Under the pieces are notes generated by a model, which did no database searches, had not been told where the DNA came from, and saw only the letters and a list, made by a program, of their open reading frames with translations. A stretch of DNA of 64,000 nucleotides from Paracamarosporium sp. OC-R06-R3 (lineage: Eukaryota > Ascomycota > Dothideomycetes > Pleosporales > Didymosphaeriaceae): contig JACVRA010000154.1 of NCBI GenBank assembly GCA_019828545.1, forward strand, positions 186,001 through 250,000, given 5' to 3'. Each line of letters opens with the position of its first letter. Position 1 is the stretch's first letter. Positions 45,301-57,150 of this stretch are shown one piece after another. Made by a program: the position numbers and the translations under genes.

Positions 45301-47667
45301 GCTTTCTCCTCGCATTACTGCTACATGGTAGGAAAAGCAAGATGAAGAGCCCCATGCCGCTAAGTGCGACACTCCAGAATCAGGGTTGCGAGAAGAGCAG
45401 GGGTGTCCTCGTCTATGGCGTTCAATGATCGGAGCCACGTGCAGTCTTGACATTTAGCCGTAACAGCCGTCAGTGAGACGCGTTCAGACCCGCCAGGCAC
45501 GGAGACCAACGGGAATCCAGTAGATAACGGCGTTCGTCTCGTGAAAAGCCTTGCTGACCAAAATCAGCACCTTGAAAGGGTTTCCCGCGTGGGCCACAAT
45601 TTCGACAATTTGTCGATCTGGATTTCGAGCCTCACATCTTCCCTGACTCGCGATAGCACTGAAATCTCGATAGAATTTCTGTTCTGTAGGGGTAGTAGGA
45701 AGCCCCATTACCGTGCTTGCCGCCAATGTTCGTAAGCTTTGATGGGCATCCTTCACGTGTGGAGATCCTGCGCGGGGAAATTCATGTTCCTGTTTTTCCT
45801 TTTCATTGTTGCTTGTCTGCGTGTCATGTATTACAGCAATGGGAAATGCTATTGATGAAGTTGCTATTGGCGAAGACGGTCGCGAGATTGCGATCCGTTG
45901 TACTTTCCTCAACCAGGGGATGATGATGCAAGCACTTCGCCCCAAAGTTGCGGTCGTGAGCATCGTCGTCCAGCCCAGCGCGAGAAGCGCTTCGGAAAAT
46001 TTACATGCGAGCTATCAAATCGCTTGTAGATCCAGACCAAGCGATGGGTTCGGCCAGTTGCGGCGGCACCGACGCTGGAGGGAGCTGATTCAGCGACGCC
46101 ATTGCCGGTGAGTTGTCGAACGTACCGGGAGGCTTTTCATGAACTTGGGAACCTCGTTGAGCAGACATGCCAATTCATGGTGGCTTTGCAATGTTATTGG
46201 TTCCAAATAGTCTTGAGCCCCCAAACTCTCCTCTGTGCTGGGATGTAGTGAGCCTCTTATGATATGGCATCGCGATGGCCAAAGAACGACCTGAGACACG
46301 GCACAGGTCCCTCGTTTGCGACGGGGGTTCTGGTGTTGGAGGGGGGTAGGCTAAGCAGGGCCGGTCTGCACCGATGTTGCTTCGCACTTGCTCACTGGCC
46401 AGCAACGCAGTCTTGTACCTTACGCTTATGCTTAGCGCAGCTGTATCAAGAAGCAGAAAAACCGGACTCTGCCAACACATGTCCTGGGCTGAGTTCCAGA
46501 TGCGATCCCGAACGTCGCTGGAGAGGGGCCGAGACGAGAGATGGAACTGTGGAAAGTTGCGGGACGAGTCGACTCGCCGGCTGCCGCACGGTATTGGCCA
46601 AAGCTGCACCGGACGCCATGCCAAAAGTGAGTAGGTGCCTCTCGCCTGCGATGATCTACATGTGTCAGGGGCAGCGCCATAGCCTTCCAGGAGTGCAAAA
46701 GCTGCCGAAGACACGATCCATCTCGTTGTCAAAGCTTTTGTGTGTGCTTCGTTTCGAACAAACGGACGAAGCAAACAGCCCGAGTATGCGAATTTGCGGT
46801 GTGCTTGTCGTGTGTATTGTGCGTTCTGGCGATGGGGCGGCCGTCAGGGGCTCGTTGGAGCCTCGCGACGATGCATCGACGCCAAGGTCGAGTCCAAATC
46901 GTGGCGTCCTCGACAGCTCATGACTTGCTTCTGACCTCATCCAGTCGAAGCCAAAACGACGTGTTCGAGCGGAGGTCAGCGTGGGAGGTGGAGCAGCAGG
47001 CCCTGGTCCATGCTCTCTGCAGGTTCACCCTAGCGAGCGGTGGAGCTACCTATCGTGGTCATACGCTATCAAGCTAATGGTGCGAGTGCCAGATTCCAAG
47101 GCAGTTGTAAAATTAAGCTTGCTCACCGCTTTCGCATTCGAAGTGGGTTGCCCATCAAGCACAAGCTGCGGTTCCTGCATGCATTTGCCTCCAAGCTAAG
47201 GGCGACGGTTGCATTAAGCTGCAGGTACGAGGACGCCTTTGCTGTCTACCGGACGCCGCTCTTTTACTCTCGCTTCCCGACCCACTGCCTATACACCATC
47301 TTGGTCGCCACTTTCCCGTCCATGTGGAGTGCGTGTTGCGCATGACCGTAACCTCAGCCCGGTGAGAGTACATACTTTATCTTATCCGCTCCCGCCCCTT
47401 GCGGCCCGTCAGATCGCCTTTGGCTTTCTGGACCTCACTTGCACCTGGTTGCAATCCATTACAACGCCATTCGCTATCGCCGTCATGATCGACTAGCTGT
47501 TCCATTCGTTGCATCTTGCACGGGACTTGTCAACAACGTTTCCGATATTCACGCCTTCCAAGAGGAACACATCACTTCTCCACTCTTGGACCATTTCCTC
47601 CGGCCTTCTTCACTTCAGTCTCACAGCTTCGTTGACAACAGAGAGGTACCTCGCACCTTCCGACGCC
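42301..47667. other. 5.4-kb gene-free interval
   Basis: The largest gap in the window. No frame is recognisable; the longest are 251 codons (plus, 43049-43804), 219 codons (plus, 46264-46923) and 199 codons (minus, 46175-46774). All have high Arg/Cys/Ser content and no domain pattern. A T/C-rich tract lies at 43003-43035. The right end (about 47350-47660) is C/T-rich and probably the promoter of the membrane-protein gene. I see no repeat units or transposase remnants. Confidence 0.5.
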
Positions 47668-48306
47668 ATGGACCAAACCCAAGTCTGGATCATCCTCGCC
47701 GTTGTCCTTGGTAGCTTGGTCCTCGCGCTGGTCGTGGTCCTGGCTCTTTTCTGCTGGAGACGGTCGAAGAGACGAGTCCGAGGTTTCTCTCTTCGCGCCG
47801 TAACACCCTTGGACGATGCCGAATTCGAGTCGTGGCGTCGACCGAGCCAATACACCCAACGACCGCAAAAGTACGGCATACGGCCCGCTCCACCGCCTCC
47901 CATACGAACCACCATGGTCGAGAAGGAAACCAACACCTACGATGCTCCACGGACACCATCTCCGCATGATTACTCTTCGTTCAACTACCCCATGAGCCCA
48001 ATCCGTAAGCCTGAGCGTGCTCGACGAAAATCAAGTGCTTCCTCTTCGCTTGCAGACAGACCGCCAACACCGTATTCGCCTTCTTCTAAGACTAGCGAGT
48101 TTCCTCGTTCGTCCTACACATCACGCAAATCCTACGTAGGCAGCCCTCGCATTCACTATCCGTCAATGTCAGAGACATCTGCCTTCAACTTCGACTTGAA
48201 AGACATGAGCTTCGACTCCGCGAAATCCAACCCAAATCGACCATCATTATCGGATCGGCCCCTGAATCTATCCTACGAGAACCACTCTTATCTTGAGAAG
48301 TGGTGA
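47668..48306 (+). CDS. Single-pass membrane protein of unknown function
   Basis: A 212-residue protein with a very short N-terminus (MDQTQV), one strong membrane helix (WIILAVVLGSLVLALVVVLAL, quoted in part, residues 7-27) and a stop-transfer sequence CWRRSKRRVRG. The rest is a Ser/Pro/Tyr-rich cytosolic tail with pieces such as FSLRAVTPLDDAEFESWRR and RTPSPHDYSSF. The positive-inside rule suggests N-out/C-in topology without a cleaved signal. The frame is open further upstream to 47509, but the ATG at 47668 places the membrane helix at the very start and follows a C-rich leader. I do not know its function; tail-rich single-pass proteins of this kind occur widely in filamentous ascomycetes. 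Confidence 0.75.
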   Translation: MDQTQVWIILAVVLGSLVLALVVVLALFCWRRSKRRVRGFSLRAVTPLDDAEFESWRRPSQYTQRPQKYGIRPAPPPPIRTTMVEKETNTYDAPRTPSPHDYSSFNYPMSPIRKPERARRKSSASSSLADRPPTPYSPSSKTSEFPRSSYTSRKSYVGSPRIHYPSMSETSAFNFDLKDMSFDSAKSNPNRPSLSDRPLNLSYENHSYLEKW

Positions 48307-49609
48307 ACGAAGAGCAGCATTCTGCCAGACACCTTATACCACACTTTGCCATGGAACACTCCACTTCCACTGGCTCGAGCGTCAGGGCATCAAGAGCCCA
48401 CCGACACCGACCGAAGTCCAGACATCTGGATGCCATGCACACAACAAGCTCAACGCAGCTTCGCTATTCAAAAGCGCACCCACACCTTATGTCTCTACGA
48501 CATTTTTTTCTCCCCTCTCATGTTCGTCGTCAAATACCCTTCACTGCACATGTTTGACGGCCGCACAAATTTGTATACCCCTGGCGTTGGAGGACACTTT
48601 TCAGCTTTGTGATACCAGACAGTTTGTCACCTACACAGGCACTCATGCCTTTTCGTTTTCACACATTTGATATGTAGAGCGAAGTACGAGAATATGGCGA
48701 TGGTGCCAAGGAGTTGAACACAGCAGCACGAACGCACGCAGAAGCTTGGTCTTCTCAACAGATAGGATAGTCTACTCAGATTCGTAACGAATATACTGGT
48801 CTGCTCGTTAAAGCCTTAGTCTCTGTTTCCTCAGTCTGGTTCACTGACGGACATGCCCGAACTAAGGGGCTAGCATCCGCTCACCACATGGCCGCGTCTC
48901 GCGCTTCTTGCGCCATAGTGGAGCTCGCGGAGCCTCCTTCGCTACACCGAAGGCATTAAGGGAGTGGCGCCAATGTCCGTCATCTGTAGCGTGCAGCGAG
49001 ACCATTCTGTCATCGCGACGAGGCTGTCGATAATGAAGATCCCCACCCACATCCTCCACAGAAAGTTTGACCCTGGCGTGAACACTGGTGTGAGAGAAAT
49101 TGTCGTACACCGCCCTTCTCGAAACAATTCTTTCGATCCAGACCTGGCTGGTGGTAGCAGTCCCCACAGTGCTGCATGCACGATTAACGAGAAAATCGTC
49201 ACGATCGGGTGGACGTGCGATGGCGCGCGTTGTGCATTTGTGCGACGGTCGGTGAGACGCGACTGCAGGCGACGCGGCGCGGTGAAAGGTGAGGGGTGCC
49301 AAGCCGCATGATGCGCTTGTACCCCGGAAGCGAGATGCTTGTCAAAGAAACACAATATCACAGCTTTGTTTGACCTGTGCCAACGCAAATGGAACGCTTC
49401 CTTCGCGTTGATCAGCCTCCGCTGCGTATCTAGAGACCCCGCATCAATTCATCACACTTTGCGCTGCACAACCGTCGACTTGAACGTCATCCGGGAGTCA
49501 ACTCAACCGCGTCTCATCCCAGACCGCTCCTCTGCCCACCAACGCATCATTCGATAAACAAAACAATCCGATATCCTTCACACAGCATACATACTCACAT
49601 TCCCTCGCC
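48307..49609. other. Intergenic, 1.3 kb
   Basis: No supported gene. Overlapping antisense frames of about 115-148 codons at 48862-49388 occur on both strands and look like chance. The stretch before 49609 is C/A-rich, fitting the promoter of the Apq12-like gene. Confidence 0.5.
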
Positions 49610-50145
49610 ATGGACATCATACATAGTAAGCCCTCCATCCCCATGAGTATCCCACACATCTCCAACCACTCTACTCTAACACATCCCCAGACTACATCAC
49701 CCTCCTCCACACCCTCCTCCCACCCTCCCTCACAAACCCCCTCATCCACCTCGTAACCACCTTATTCGGCATCTTCAAAACCGTCCAAACCCACCTCACG
49801 CCCCTCGTCACCCAAGTCATAACCCAACCGGACATCGCGTCCGTGCTCGCGCTCGTCGCAATCCTGTGGTTCTCCCTCCAAATCTTCGGCATGCTGTACC
49901 GCTCCGTCATGTTCTGGGTCAAGCTCGTGTGGCAGCTGGCGAAGTATAGTTTCATCATCGGGGTGTCACTGTGGATCTGGAACCGCGGGATGGAGGGCGC
50001 GATCAAGGATGCGCAGGAGTTGGCGGGGATTTGGATGGGCGAGTATCAGAAGCTTGCGGGGGAGGCGAAGGCGTGGAAGGGGGCTGAGGAGGCGCAGATT
50101 AGGATGCAGGCGAGGCAGAGGGGTGGGTTCAATGGGTGGCGTTAG
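49610..50145 (+). CDS. Apq12-family nuclear-envelope/ER membrane protein
   Basis: A 156-residue small membrane protein resembling the Apq12 family, which affects nuclear-pore assembly and nuclear-envelope lipid balance. Exons are 49610-49625 (five codons and one base) and 49691-50145. The 65-nt intron has a GTAAGC donor and a CCAG acceptor, joining MDIIH to NYITLLHTLLP. Two hydrophobic segments are visible (SVLALVAILWFSLQIFGMLY and WQLAKYSFIIGVSLWIW) with a short loop between them. A soluble, Ala/Glu/Arg-rich tail ends the protein. Family assignment rests on size, the paired membrane segments and overall look, so it is moderate. The tiny first exon would be missed by a simple frame search, which would start at the internal ATG at 49843. 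Confidence 0.7.
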
Positions 50146-51106
50146 AAAAGCTGCTGAGGAAAGATGACAGAGGGAACACATCGTGTGAAGCTTTGCTATT
50201 GGAGACGATATGGATAGGGGCTTGGAAGTTGTGGGTCGCATTTATGGCGTCTTGATTGTTGCATTTCTCACGGCGTCTTGCTCAATGGTGGTCCTCGAGG
50301 TTGAACAATCTCAGCACGATTTTCACGACTAGCGAATCATGACTTTCTTTTTTATTTCAAAAGGAATTTAGAAACGTTTTTGAATTGGCACCGATGCGAG
50401 ACTGAGATGGGAGTTTGTAGGTCCAGCAACTTGAATACGCATTGCATATAAATCGTTTCAAACACTCCGTCCTTCCACCAAACCTCTTTTTACCTTCGCT
50501 CCTATTTGTTTATATGCTACAATGCATGTTCCCATTCAAACAACCCCCTCGAGTACACTTCGCGCTATCCGGTACCTCACCACTACAATTGCAAGTGATC
50601 CCCTTTCCAGAGTTGACTCAAACCCCTGATCCATACAATGTCAAGCTCTTTCACCTCCGTTGCGGTTCCCTCTGAAGGAGCGCCTACGTGATCCACGTCG
50701 AACTGTCATTCTAGATCTAGGACTATCGACAGCACCCCCGGTGTGGTATTCCAGGGTTACCATAGAGCATGCAGGCAGAAAGGGAGTGTGTAGATGGTGG
50801 GTGATGGATGGCTGAACTCTGGCCCCTCAAGATAGCGATGCACTGCTGAAACATGCCGCAGCTAAACTCCAAGGCAGCTGAAGAGATAAGGCTATATATT
50901 ATGTTGCATTCGGTTTGTACTTGGCGTGCCGATCTCATGCATGTGGCTCGTATTCGGTCGTCGTCGCAGCTGAAGCAGCTCCGTTCGCAAACCTTATTCC
51001 CGTTGCTCAGCCTCGGGTCGTCGAAGAGGTGTGCCCCGTAGAATCAGGGGTCGAAATTTCCGTGCGGATGATTCATTTGATGGGATGCATTGCTTCATAT
51101 AATATG
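50146..51106. other. Intergenic, convergent 3' ends
   Basis: Spacer of 961 nt between two genes ending towards each other. I see no gene; it is ordinary unique sequence with moderate AT content. Confidence 0.5.
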
Positions 51107-53199
51107 TCATATAACCTCCATGGCCATTTCGCCCGGTGCGCCCTCTAGCAGATCGGGCCGCGCCGTAAATGCGTTCTCCAAATCAACACCGACAACATGT
51201 ACTGGCCAGTCGATGAGATGCCAGTTCTCTCTACCCAGTGCCATGGCCACTGTAATGATGAAGTTGGCGCCCATGCCCTCTAGCCACCATACGTTCCGCA
51301 CTCTGCCGGCGAGGACTGCGTAGTGAGCCATTATTACCAACGCGTACTTGTTCTTCTGTTCTAGGAGCCTTATGAACTCTCTCGAGATGCGCGTAGCCCA
51401 TACGAATATTGCCCCTCGGTCCTTCATCTGCACAATGTTTCCAGCCACATCATCAAACGCGTAGTCCACTGATGTCAGATAGGGATATTCGTTATCTGCC
51501 ACAACTAAGTGTGAGACCAGCGCAAACGTTTCTCTCAGGTAGAACAGCGCTGAGCTCAAGCAGTCGACTTCAGGCCCTTCGTTGGGTCCATGCCAGAGCT
51601 TTTCGATGTTGGCGAGGCGCCGGTCTTCCTCTAAAGCACGTTCTGATTTTGGACGGCGGTCCTCAGGCCACCAATGGCGATTTGCAACAACGCTCAGTTT
51701 GCCTTTGACAACGTGATCCCAGCCCGGCATAAGCACTGTCCAAGGCCCACGAAGACCCCATATTGTTTGTAGAGTGGCTGCAATCATCTTATCTACTGCT
51801 TCTGATGATGGTTCGATGGTTCCTTTCGGTATGCTTGCACGGATGTTCTCCATCTCCTGTGTTGCAGTACGGAAGAAGTACACCGCAGTGAGCGTCGAAC
51901 TCGCAAAGAGGGCTGCAGCGTTGTCGGCGTTGATGTTGCCTAGTTCTGGCCGAAACCTCTGTATTGCCTTGTTCATCTGGGAGGCAGCCAAGTCTGTCAT
52001 GACCGTTCTTTCGCTCCCTCGACCATGCAGTCTGGCAAGATGGAGTGACGCGACGGCCAAGATATTGTGTACGAGGAATTTGTGTTTCGATGCCAGATCG
52101 GGCACGACGGACTGCCAAGCGGCTTTTGCGGGATCGGCGTCTGCGAGTGTGAGACTTGTGGTGTATTCGTAGTGGTAGAGTATCCCTTGCAGAGCAGGCG
52201 GCAAAGTTTCTCGTATTGGTCTCCACGTGTCGTTGAAACGGAGATAAGGGGATATAGATGGAAACGTATTCGGGATTGTGAGATCGGGCAGAGCCAGGAG
52301 TGGTGGCGGCGTCGATGGAGGTGTTAATACGGGATGGGACGAGGGGATGAGGGCGTCAGGCCCGAATGTGCCTCTAAAGACACCAACTTCATTGGACTCC
52401 TTTGGTAGTATAGCTATTTGACCTGGAAATGAGTGTGTGGATGTGTTAGATGTCGACGACGATGGAGACGGGGTCGATAATGGAGAGGGGTGTGTGACCA
52501 CGGATGTGGAAGGTGTTGACCCGGCTGTCAGCCGCGTGGAAGGAGCGAACATGAGGAAACTCTGCGCGCTGTAAGCTTGGGCTCACTAGATAGATTGTTG
52601 CCCACATGGACAAGAATTTACTGACACATTCCTCTCCTTTCTTCTCACAATTGAAGCACTTTGGATGAGCGCCATCGCACTGTGTCGAGAGTTAGCTTCG
52701 ATCCACAAAGGCTCTTTGCAAAGCCACGCCATCCACCAAAGTCATGTGTGATATCACAAAGGCCGATTGCTGGATCTATAGTAGCGGTGGAAGATGCCAG
52801 TATAATTCATGCCGGAAATGGCTGACACGGGATGCTGAAGAGATTCAATACTACTTCAGTGAAATAGCGTACTGTGTGGGGCGTATCTGGGTCCAGCTGT
52901 TGCACTTGTAGTCCTAAACTCGACAGAAATCTAGACGCAACTAGCGAATGCCGCATTGATTCTGGAGTAAGTGGGTTCGCCATGTGCGTCCAGACATTTG
53001 TTCAGCCATCTGAAGTAGTCCCGATGGTTTCTTTCCAAGCCATCCCGCATAAGCAATGTCGTACTCCAAGACCCTGGATTGGATGGTTTAACACGCAGTG
53101 AAATACACCTACTTTGATTCGTCGTCGCTTGCATTGCGAGCAACCGAGTCTCGTCTTGTTGTGTGCTTTTCGAGTCCCTCGAGTGCCCGTAGTCTGCAT
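51107..53199 (-). CDS. Zn2Cys6 transcription factor
   Basis: A 531-residue fungal transcription factor. Exons are 53113-53199, 52626-52679 and 51107-52561. The zinc cluster is assembled only after splicing: Cys20, Cys23, Cys30, Cys37, Cys40 and Cys47 give the exact C-x2-C-x6-C-x6-C-x2-C-x6-C pattern. The first intron is 433 nt and cuts between Lys29 and Cys30. The second is 64 nt with a weak GTCAGT donor. A Ser/Thr/Pro-rich linker follows the zinc cluster. The C-terminal 400 residues resemble the fungal-specific regulatory domain (KHKFLVHNILAVASLHLA, FLEGM-like WWLEGMGANFIITVAMAL). Targets cannot be inferred. No metabolic gene cluster lies next to it. Confidence 0.85.
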
Positions 53200-54501
53200 C
53201 GTACACCCGTGTCGCTGATTCGTGAGGTATCTAAGCGAAGAGCTAGGGAACTGGAGGTATAGAAGATGGAGAAGTCAAGTACAAGAGTGTACCGCGTATT
53301 GGCACCACTTTGTGAAAATAAGCTTAAAGATAAAGTGTGCACAAGCACGCGGCCATAGAAATACCATAGGTCGTGGTTTCCTTTCCCTTTCGCAACGGCA
53401 GACTAATTCGTCCATGGGAGGCTGAGCGTTGGACTTTGACGTCGCGGTAACCAGGGTTAGCAGATGTCTCCACTTATTCTCAAGAGTCTCGTACTCCGGC
53501 CTCTATGATTCGACGATCACGGCGCCTTGTCGCCCCAGAACGGTTAACCGGACCCCATTAGTTCACGTGATGAATTTGAGAAGGTATTTAATGTTGACTG
53601 CTTATCCTTCGGTCAAATCCCACCGTACTCTCGCTGACACCGCGTTTTTGAATTCCAGTTTCTGATTTGGATTTGTTCGAGAATGTACACTATTTCGAAC
53701 ACAGTTGAAAGTCTGAAGCTGCGCCTTGTTTTGGCCCCACGAGCATGTCACCTTCTGCCCTCATAAGGATTGCTTCGGCTTCCCTGGAGGTTAAAGGAAA
53801 CCTTCGGCGCGTATTCGCGGGTAGATCAATAAATAATCACGGGCAGACTCACAGACTAAAAGGGTTGGAATTAGTTAAGAGTAGGGGTAGTATATGGTTA
53901 GGATCAGGTTAGCATTGTGAAATCTTTATGTAGTTCGAAATCTCTTATTGGTCTACCTACGATGACTTGTTGCTCTGCCCACGGTCACTCGCCAAACCTT
54001 TCGTCCGACAACTACATGTGAGGCGTCTACACTTACGTTATGCCTAACGTCTATTGCCAAGAAGAGCTGCCTTTGCCATGACAAATTTGTTCACAGGCGT
54101 AAGCAAGCTATGAATACCAGGTTCTATCTGTATATTCAAACAAAGGTTACATGAGGATACCTAAGTATTGAAAAATGTAAATTAGGAGACCATAGGCCAA
54201 AGCGTATATATTGATGTTGATTACTATGGTTGGCATCTCACTCAGACTTTCCGCATCTTGAAAAAGAAATCTAATACTATAACTCGGGGTATCTCAAATC
54301 ACATTCCGCGTCTTAAAAAAGAAATCCAATACTATAATTCGGGGTATCTCAAATTGAATTCCACCAGCTAATCCCAACTCCAATGTTGAAAAGCGTTGTT
54401 ATACCGTAACAACAACGTGATATAACTGGTGTACTAACGTCCCAGCCTAAGCATAGTTCGTTGTACGCATATACCATTTGTGCTCCTCACACCACCGAGA
54501 C
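53200..54501. other. Intergenic, 1.3 kb, partly AT-rich
   Basis: No supported gene. From about 53860 to 54470 the sequence is clearly more AT-rich than its surroundings and contains a 55-nt tandem duplication at 54249-54356. Confidence 0.5.
54249..54356. repeat. 55-nt direct tandem duplication
   Basis: Two adjacent copies, starting TTCCGC at 54249 and 54304, share AAAGAAATC, AATACTATAA and TCGGGGTATCTCAAAT with only a few differences, mostly C/T and A/G transitions. Confidence 0.85.
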
Positions 54502-55188
54502 TTACTTCAGCCCATGATCCACCGGGCTTTGTCCGAGGTACCTCTCCAGCTTATCGTCCCCGTAGAACATTTCCTGCAACTTTTCATGTTTTCTCTTTTG
54601 CTGCGCTGCTAACTTGCGCATTTGTCCAGCATCAAGCGTAGCTCCTTTCGGCACCAACGCCTCCTTCTTCTCTCGCTCCACAAGCTTCTTGTCCACACCA
54701 AGCCCTAACCTGTCCCGTTTCTCTTTTGGCACGATCGGGAAGAGCCTCCCTTGACCAGTAGCCCCGAGGCCCATCCGCGCGTCAACATCGAAGCCATGTT
54801 TTTGAAGTACTTTGAGACCTAAGCGCGTGCGATCAATGCCGGAAGGCGTGTGTATCTCCGGAAGCGCGGCTTGATGTACCGGGCTTAGATAGTGCATGCG
54901 ATCATCCGACTCCTTCACAGGCGCACCGCAGATGCCACAAGTTGGGTATGCATCTGCTTTCGGTTGTGGTGGGCCGTTTGGGAACACGATGGCAAGGTAC
55001 TGCTCTGCGATGGAGCGACCGACTTTCGAGGGCGCAGCGAGCGGGGTCGATTGCGAGGCGGGCACAAAATTTATGGGTCTCTGCCAAAGCCTGCGTCCAT
55101 ACGCGGGCTGTTGAACAAAGGGAACGGTAGAGATATCGGCATCGTCGTCCGGGTCGTCCTCAGGATATGGTTCGTGCGATGCCGTCAT
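54502..55188 (-). CDS. G-patch domain protein
   Basis: A 228-residue intronless protein. A small zinc-finger-like motif (Cys84, Cys87, His99, His105; CGICGAPVKESDDRMHYL) precedes a G-patch domain at about residues 122-165 (GLKVLQKHGFDVDARMGLG then GQGRLFPI). G-patch proteins usually activate DEAH helicases such as Prp2 or Prp43 in splicing or ribosome assembly. A lysine-rich tail with KRKHEKLQEMFYGDDKLERYLG follows. The architecture (finger then G-patch) resembles the G-patch part of animal GPANK1, without ankyrin repeats; this likeness is an impression, not an alignment. It is divergent from the SDR gene across 288 nt. Confidence 0.85.
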   Translation of the reverse strand: MTASHEPYPEDDPDDDADISTVPFVQQPAYGRRLWQRPINFVPASQSTPLAAPSKVGRSIAEQYLAIVFPNGPPQPKADAYPTCGICGAPVKESDDRMHYLSPVHQAALPEIHTPSGIDRTRLGLKVLQKHGFDVDARMGLGATGQGRLFPIVPKEKRDRLGLGVDKKLVEREKKEALVPKGATLDAGQMRKLAAQQKRKHEKLQEMFYGDDKLERYLGQSPVDHGLK

Positions 55189-55476
55189 CGTTGTACGACT
55201 TGTGTACAGAACGACGCGAGTCTTCAGTGAATGAGGGGTGAATCGTAAGGAAGTTAGTCGTGTAGTAGAGAAGGGAGTGACTCTACCACATGAAAGCTTA
55301 TGTTAAGGTGTTTCGTAGTCCGAGAAACTTCAAGATGTATCAAAATATAGAACGCCATGACAAGGCGACAACCTACGCGCGTGAGCACGTGCTTATCGAT
55401 AAGCCATAAGTAACATCGCCATCGCCAAAAGTTCATCAGCCACAGTGCCCCCCGTCAACACTGCCAAAACCCCAGC
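55189..55476. promoter_or_regulatory. Divergent promoter G-patch gene / SDR gene
   Basis: Spacer of 288 nt between two start codons on opposite strands, probably holding both promoters. I see no distinctive element beyond a CACGTG-like GAGCACGTGC near 55383. Confidence 0.5.
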
Positions 55477-56798
55477 ATGCCCGTCCATATCCTCGGCCAG
55501 CTGTGGGAGCAAGGCTTCTCATCTGTTCCTTACGGGTGGTCACTCCTCAAGCTCATCCCAAGTATCGCAGTGATATACCTCCTGAAATTGTACTTCAATG
55601 GCGCAGTCAACACGTCGGAGCGCAACATGCACTCCAAGGTGGTCATGATGACGGTACGGTTAATCTAGTTTACTCGCACACAGAAAACTAAGTATAGAAA
55701 TAGGGAGGCACATCAGGCATCGGTGCCGAAGTAGCAAAAGGCCTCGCCTCCCGCGGCGCCCAACTGGTCCTCCTTACGCAACACGCACTCACCGATCCCT
55801 TCCTCGTCGACTACATCGAAGATCTTCGCTCGCAGACGAGTAATGAGCTGATCACCGCCGAGCAAGTCGATCTCGCGAACTTACACAGCATACGAGAGTT
55901 TGCAACAAAATGGGTGGACAACCTGCCGCCGCGGCGCCTAGACATGGTTATTCTGTGTGCGAACACACGCACACCGCCGGGCGGGACAGCTTCCTTCACG
56001 GAAGATGGACTCGAGTCGACGTGGGGCCTGAACTACCTGGCGAACTTCCACCTACTCAGCATCCTAAGCCCCGCACTCCGAGCACAACCTCCAGACCGAG
56101 ACGTACGCATCATCTTCGGAACGTGTAGTTCGTACCTGGGTGGCGTACTACCGCTCTCCAACGAGTCTGCCTCAACGAGCGCAAAGAAAAACAAGAAGGA
56201 CAAGAAGACTGCTAGAGACGTAGGCGTAGACGCGGCATCCTTCACGCCTGGCACCGTCTACGCAACAAGCAAACTCGCCCTTATGACCTTCGCCCTCGCC
56301 TTCCAGAAACACCTCTCCTCGTTTGCGCGACCAGACAAGAACCCTATGAACTCGCGCGTCATCCTCGTCGACCCGGGCTGGACACGTACACCCGGCATGC
56401 GCCGCTTCCTGACCTTCGGTAGCCTGTGGGGCCTCCTCATCTACATGGTTACATGGCCGTTGTGGTGGCTCTTCCTTAAGAGTGCGGACCAAGGCGCGCA
56501 GACGTTCTTGTATGCGGCTATGGAGGCGCAGTATGGTAGGGGCGAGGGAGGTTGGTTCTTGAAGGAGTGCAGGCAGATGGGTATTTTGAAGGACGAGGTC
56601 AAGAATGAGGGCCTGCAGAAGAAGCTTTGGGAGGTTAGTGAGGAGTCGATAAAGGTGTTGGAGCAGGAGGGTGCGAAAAAGAGGGCGGCTGAGAAGAAGA
56701 GTGACCCGAAAAAGGCGAATGGGGCAGAGAAGAAGGCTGAGACGAAAACGAGTGCTACGAAAGAAAATGGAGCGGCAAAGCAGCGGAAAGGAAAATAG
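55477..56798 (+). CDS. Membrane-anchored short-chain dehydrogenase/reductase
   Basis: A 423-residue NAD(P)-dependent SDR, similar in layout to retinol-dehydrogenase-like enzymes and yeast Env9. Exons are 55477-55653 and 55704-56798. The 50-nt intron has a GTACGG donor and a TAG acceptor and joins MMT to GGTSGIGAE in phase 0, completing the TGGTSGIG cofactor loop. A hydrophobic anchor (LLKLIPSIAVIYLLKLYF) lies near residue 23. The catalytic Ser (TCSSYLGG) and YATSK motif are present. A second hydrophobic segment (LWGLLIYMVTWPLWWLF) follows the catalytic core, suggesting monotopic ER or lipid-droplet attachment. The tail is Lys/Ala/Glu-rich. The usual NNAG motif is replaced by CANTR. Substrate unknown. 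Confidence 0.85.
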
Positions 56799-57150
56799 TC
56801 TCATCACATATAAACGCAGTATATGAGGCAACGCTGGCTACACTTTTCACGTGATGGCATTAATTCATTGACCTGCGTGTACATGCCGACCAGAACGCCT
56901 TCCCACCGACGCCTTTCCCACCCAAAAACAAACGCAAACTATGCCTATACCGCTGCTACTCCGCAATATGCTGTTTTTCGTCTCTAATGCAAGCGTGAAC
57001 GCAGAAATCAGAACATGTACGTATATGCAAGAATACACGAATCAAACAAACTATTACAACCCCCACCAAAGCGGACTGTGCTTGCTTGCTGTTCAGGACC
57101 AGCCTGACCGACGCAGGTACGAGACCTCAACATCAACAGGAAGATCAACA
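56799..57150. other. Intergenic, convergent 3' ends
   Basis: Spacer of 352 nt between the SDR stop and the LIM-gene stop. It is A/C-rich in the middle. I see no gene. Confidence 0.5.

Noticed and set aside
46175..46923. Overlapping frames of 199 (minus) and 219 (plus) codons
   Set aside because: The two frames overlap on opposite strands and neither shows a recognisable motif, so chance is the simplest explanation.
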